Shown here: positions 60,816 through 64,000 of the stretch, piece by piece
Layout of the letters: the number at the start of each line of letters is the position of its first letter
How positions within the stretch are numbered: the first letter of the stretch is position 1
NCBI GenBank assembly: GCA_014773175.1
Contig: VXCM01002215.1
Span: 32,345-96,344 of the forward strand
Direction of reading: 5' to 3'
Length of the DNA: 64,000 bases
Source of the DNA: Lucifuga dentata
Lineage: Eukaryota; Chordata; Actinopteri; Ophidiiformes; Bythitidae
The notes under the pieces: generated by a model
Seen by the model: the letters and a program-made list of their open reading frames with translations, nothing else
Databases searched by the model: none
What the model was told of the DNA's origin: nothing
Program-made: the position numbers and the translations under genes

Positions 60816-62010
60816 CAGGGGTGGACTAACAAATTAAATTTACCCTAGTTACTGTAACAAAGTCTTTTTTTTTTTCTCTACTTGTACTTTTTTGAGTAAC
60901 GTTTTTAAAAAAGTCGTTTTCTTTTGGCTTAGGTAATTTTAATTACAAGTACTGTACATTTTAATTGACTTCCATTACAGAGTAAAAAAAAAACAAAGCG
61001 CAGAGGAACAGCAGAGGCTACAATAAAATAAAGCTGTAAACACGATGCTAAAGATGATGGTAAAGAGCTCAGAGGACCAGAAAACTGACGAATTAGAAGA
61101 AAATAATCCCTGGCCACATTTAAGCAACATGTTTAGCTTTATAAAGAAAAAAGCTTGCAGCTACAGCATGCAGTAAACTTTACTTGCTGCAAACATGGAG
61201 TTAGCGGCTAATCAGAACTCAGCATCAAACCTGCATGTGGAGGTAAGTTAGCTAACTTTAGCCTGTTAATTATTCATACTAGTCACTACTTTGCTGACAT
61301 CTATGTCCAAAATAACATGCTTTCACTTGTTTCTGGGTTGCAGTTTTGCTAGCTATTGAAAAATGCACATGTTAATGTTGATTAAGGGTAGCTACTAAGC
61401 TAATTGACCTTAGTGTTAGCATGTGTAAATTAACCTTAGCGTTTGCATGTGTAAATTGACTTTAGCATTAGCAAGTGTAAATTGACTTTAGTGTTAGCAA
61501 GTGTAAATTGACTTTAGTGTTAGTATGTGTAAATTGACCTTAGCATTAGCAAGTGTAAATTGACTTTAGTGTTAGCATGTATAAATTGACCTTAGCATTA
61601 GCATGTGTAGGATGGGCAGTTTCAGTGTGGAATTTTTATTAAATATTTGTCTCGTTACTCTCATATTATAATGGTTAAATTGACTGCAATTATTTTTTCT
61701 TCCCAAATGTAGAGTAATATCAGTTAATATTAGAATGTCAACGGGACAACATGTTTTAGCAAAGTCAATGTTAAATTTTACTTAGAGAGCATTGCAGAAA
61801 AATTGTTAAAAATGTATGTATTTTTGCATTTTTTGGTAACATAAAATGTAAATCAGTACTTTTTACTCAGAGTACATTTGAAACAAAATACTTTTTTTTT
61901 AACTTTTATTTAAGCAAATTTTTACACAAGTACTTTTACTTGAGTAAAATTTCATCAAAGTTACAGCACTTTACCTTAAGTAAAATATTTTATTCCTTTT
62001 TCCACCCCTG
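60816..62010. mobile_element. hAT-type non-autonomous element, CAGGGGTGGA termini
   Basis: 1195 bp with perfect inverted termini CAGGGGTGGA / TCCACCCCTG. The flanking octamers GGGAAAAA (60808-60815) and GGGAAAAG (62011-62018) match at 7 of 8 positions, the 8-bp duplication of hAT transposons. Subterminal acttgagtaaaa / ttgagtaacg blocks are typical of this fish repeat type. It contains an 8-unit minisatellite and no transposase frame. Confidence 0.82.
61403..61610. repeat. 26-bp minisatellite, 8 units
   Basis: Eight consecutive 26-bp units with consensus attgactttagcattagc followed by aagtgtaa, varying at CC/TT, GTG/CAT and ATG/AAG positions. The array is exactly 208 bp, with no partial unit. 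It lies wholly inside the hAT-type element. Confidence 0.92.
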
Positions 62011-62294
62011 GGGAAAAGTTTGTTATACTGGGAAAACTAATACATGGAACAAACATGGAACAAAGACTGAACTGGAACACCTTCCTATCATAGTCATCGT
62101 TTGGGTCATATACACAAAACTATGGCAGCAGAAACTGAATTTGTCTTGAGGACGGGTTGAAAACCACGTTTAATGGTTTCAAGTAGGAAATATCTGACGA
62201 GCATCAAGCCTAAAACAAACTTTACATTAACCACACAATCAATAAATAGAATGCCTTGAAGTTGGTTTGGCACTAGTATGAATCATGTTAATAC

Positions 62295-62365
62295 CACAAA
62301 TCAATCAAACTTTATTTATATAGCAGCCTTTGCACAAATCGATGCAATTCAAAGCACTGTAGAAG
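62295..62365 (-). mobile_element. Retroposon tail, minus strand
   Basis: aatcaatcaaactttattta, tatagcagc, then caattcaaagcactg. Reverse complemented, this is the agcactttgaattg ... tataaataaagtttgattg tail of L2-like elements. Confidence 0.5.
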
Positions 62366-63191
62366 TGATTGACTAATTCAGATGATAATAAAAATAGAAT
62401 GTAAGACTAATGTGCACCAAAATAAAAATAATTTAAAAAAAAACAATTAACCGTTCCAGAGGTTTTGGTCCGATTGCTTTGTTAACCTGCATTGAACCTG
62501 AGTTCAATTGCTGTTCACATATGACCAAATGAATCAAGCTAGCTGTGAAATGCTCTATGCTTCAATTCATATAGCTTCAGAAATGACAGAACAATCATAC
62601 GTGCACAACCTGGAAATGATTTTCTAAATTAAAAAGAAAAATGGAGTTTAAATTTTAAGGTAATAATCATTTAACAATTTATAACATTTTGAGTTAAAGC
62701 CAGATTTTCTGCTCTTCTGCTATTACTGATTGATGTAAGAGTAATTATTGCCAGTTTATGCCTTTTTCCCCCCCATACTGTTTAACATCAAATAACTCTT
62801 TTCTGTGAAGAAAGGATCTCCTGCACAGTAAGTAAAGTGTTTTATGTTTCTATGGTGCTTAGGATAATTAAAGAAGCGAGTTGCATCAAAGACAGCCAAC
62901 GAGGCAAAGCGGATAAAGAAAAGAAACTGAAACTTCATCAAAAGAAATGGAAGAAGAAGGTGTCACAGCATGTTCACACTGACTGACAGCAGAAAAACAT
63001 CACAATGAACATCAATGGAGAGAAACTGAAATTTGCAGTATTTCAGATGTACACAACTGAGGTTTGCATAACGAGATGATTTGAACATGAAATAATGATT
63101 CCTTTCCATCTCATCATGATAAAAGCTCCAGTCAGAGGAAATAGGAGGAAATCTGCAGCATAGGAGAGACTGAAATGCAGGAGGAGTGTAA

Positions 63192-63941
63192 GGCTGGATT
63201 ACACGACCACAGTCATGTGACCTGATTCCAATCTTCTGCTCACATGTGACACATATCGGATTTGCTTCCTGAAGATGTAAATGGTAAAAAGGCGGAACAT
63301 GGAATCAGATATTTTCAGATCCATTTTGGACCACTTTTGCATATGTGAAAATAAATTGGATATAATTTAGATAGAAATTTCCTTGCCATTCCGACTCTGA
63401 CGTCATGTTCTACCTTATCCACATATGAATGATGTAAGCAATTAATACAATGACCACTCTCTGCAAACAAAAATAGAGGACAATATATATATATATATAT
63501 CAGACATACACGTCATACATGTCAAATAGACGTGTTCGTGTGTGATAACAGGCATCTGTTACAGCAATAAAACTCCAACTCCACCCGCTTCTCCTCCATG
63601 ATCGCTTGACTAAAATACGCATCCTGATGGAGAGTCTTGGTGATAAACGCTCACACAACATATTGAATGTTTCTCTCTGCATCTGAAAGTTTCTAACTCG
63701 CTGATCATACATATAAAGAGTTCTCTCATCGTCATCCATTGGAGCATTTTGTTAACATCCATCTCAGAAATGTACACGTGCAACTGCATACAGGCTGCTT
63801 CAGGTTAAAGTGTGTAGATACAGGTATCAGATATGAGGTGTTTAAAAAAGAAAATGTAAATATGCTGAACAAAAAAAATCAGATATACCTGTAGGCAAAA
63901 GATCAGAATTGAGCATCAAGACTTGTACTGTAAATCCAGCC
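63192..63941 (-). mobile_element. PIF/Harbinger-type element with partial transposase
   Basis: 750 bp with terminal inverted repeats GGCTGGATTACA (left) and GGCTGGATTTACA (reverse complement of right). Flanks are TAA (63189-63191) and TTA (63942-63944), compatible with a TWA target. The termini resemble those of the 11912 element. An (AT)n run (63485-63502) and a minus-strand transposase fragment lie inside. Confidence 0.75.
63500..63739 (-). pseudogene. Partial PIF/Harbinger transposase (HARBI1-like N-terminal part)
   Basis: A 79-residue minus-strand frame inside the GGCTGGATT-ended element. The segment RVRNFQMQRETFNMLCERL resembles the start of Harbinger transposases, where a (N/Y)FRM-x3-TF-x2-LC pattern precedes the DDE nuclease. 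The frame ends before any catalytic Asp/Glu motif, and the following sequence reads differently, so it is a truncated relic. Identification is from motif memory and was not tested by search. Confidence 0.6.
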
Positions 63942-64000
63942 TTAGATTGGATGGCATGTAGATTGTCTCTATCACAGAGAAATCATCTTCCCCCCCCCCC

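Noticed and set aside
1..64000. Prokaryote-style systems (CRISPR, operons, toxin-antitoxin, prophage)
   Set aside because: The sequence is a vertebrate nuclear genome. The tandem arrays are microsatellites and a minisatellite, with no spacer structure.

Overview
This is a vertebrate, almost certainly teleost, genomic window. It has long non-coding stretches, many CA/GT, GA/CT, GATA and GAAA microsatellites, several fish-type DNA transposon relics and LINE tails. The one confident gene is spliced, with a pyrimidine-tract acceptor and a FOXO-family exon. Nothing prokaryotic is present (no operons, CRISPR arrays or IS elements), and I see no tRNA or rRNA gene. The species cannot be read from the sequence.

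Gene content: one protein-coding exon is certain. It is the large terminal coding exon of a FOXO6-type forkhead transcription factor (44256-46040, + strand), preceded by a roughly 100-base pyrimidine tract and acceptor AG. It is followed by a probable 2.5 kb 3' UTR that ends near an AATAAA with a GT/T-rich downstream element at about 48.55-48.61 kb. The first FOXO exon (N-terminal half of the forkhead domain) is not in the window. If the transcript follows the usual FOXO two-coding-exon layout, bases 1-44255 are intron 1, and about 48.6-64 kb is 3' intergenic sequence.

Repeat content: the dominant element is a roughly 575 bp MITE family with about 90-bp terminal inverted repeats, termini AGGACCATACC, and TTAA target duplications (Kolobok/T2-like). 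It is present as 12 full or partial copies in two subfamilies. PIF/Harbinger-type elements with 3-bp TWA duplications occur in at least three sequence groups, and three of them keep recognisable scraps of transposase reading frame (7974-8066, 12174-12266, and 63500-63739 on the minus strand). There is also a 1.2 kb hAT-type element with a near-perfect 8-bp duplication and an internal 8 x 26 bp minisatellite, a second hAT-like element, Tigger-like and Tc1-like MITEs inserted into L2-like LINE 3' ends, and several small palindromic elements. Nesting is frequent.

Assembly: at nine positions a single N is flanked by 61-67 bp direct copies of the same sequence. This uniform pattern looks like unmerged contig-end overlaps rather than biology. 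One such joint lies inside the foxo6 exon and inflates the conceptual protein by 22 residues while keeping frame.

I found no previously undescribed multi-gene system. The most interesting points are the histidine-rich insertion and altered third AKT motif in this FOXO6, the TTAA MITE family and its possible effects on intron processing, an isolated CpG-dense patch 1.9 kb upstream of the exon, and the Harbinger relics.
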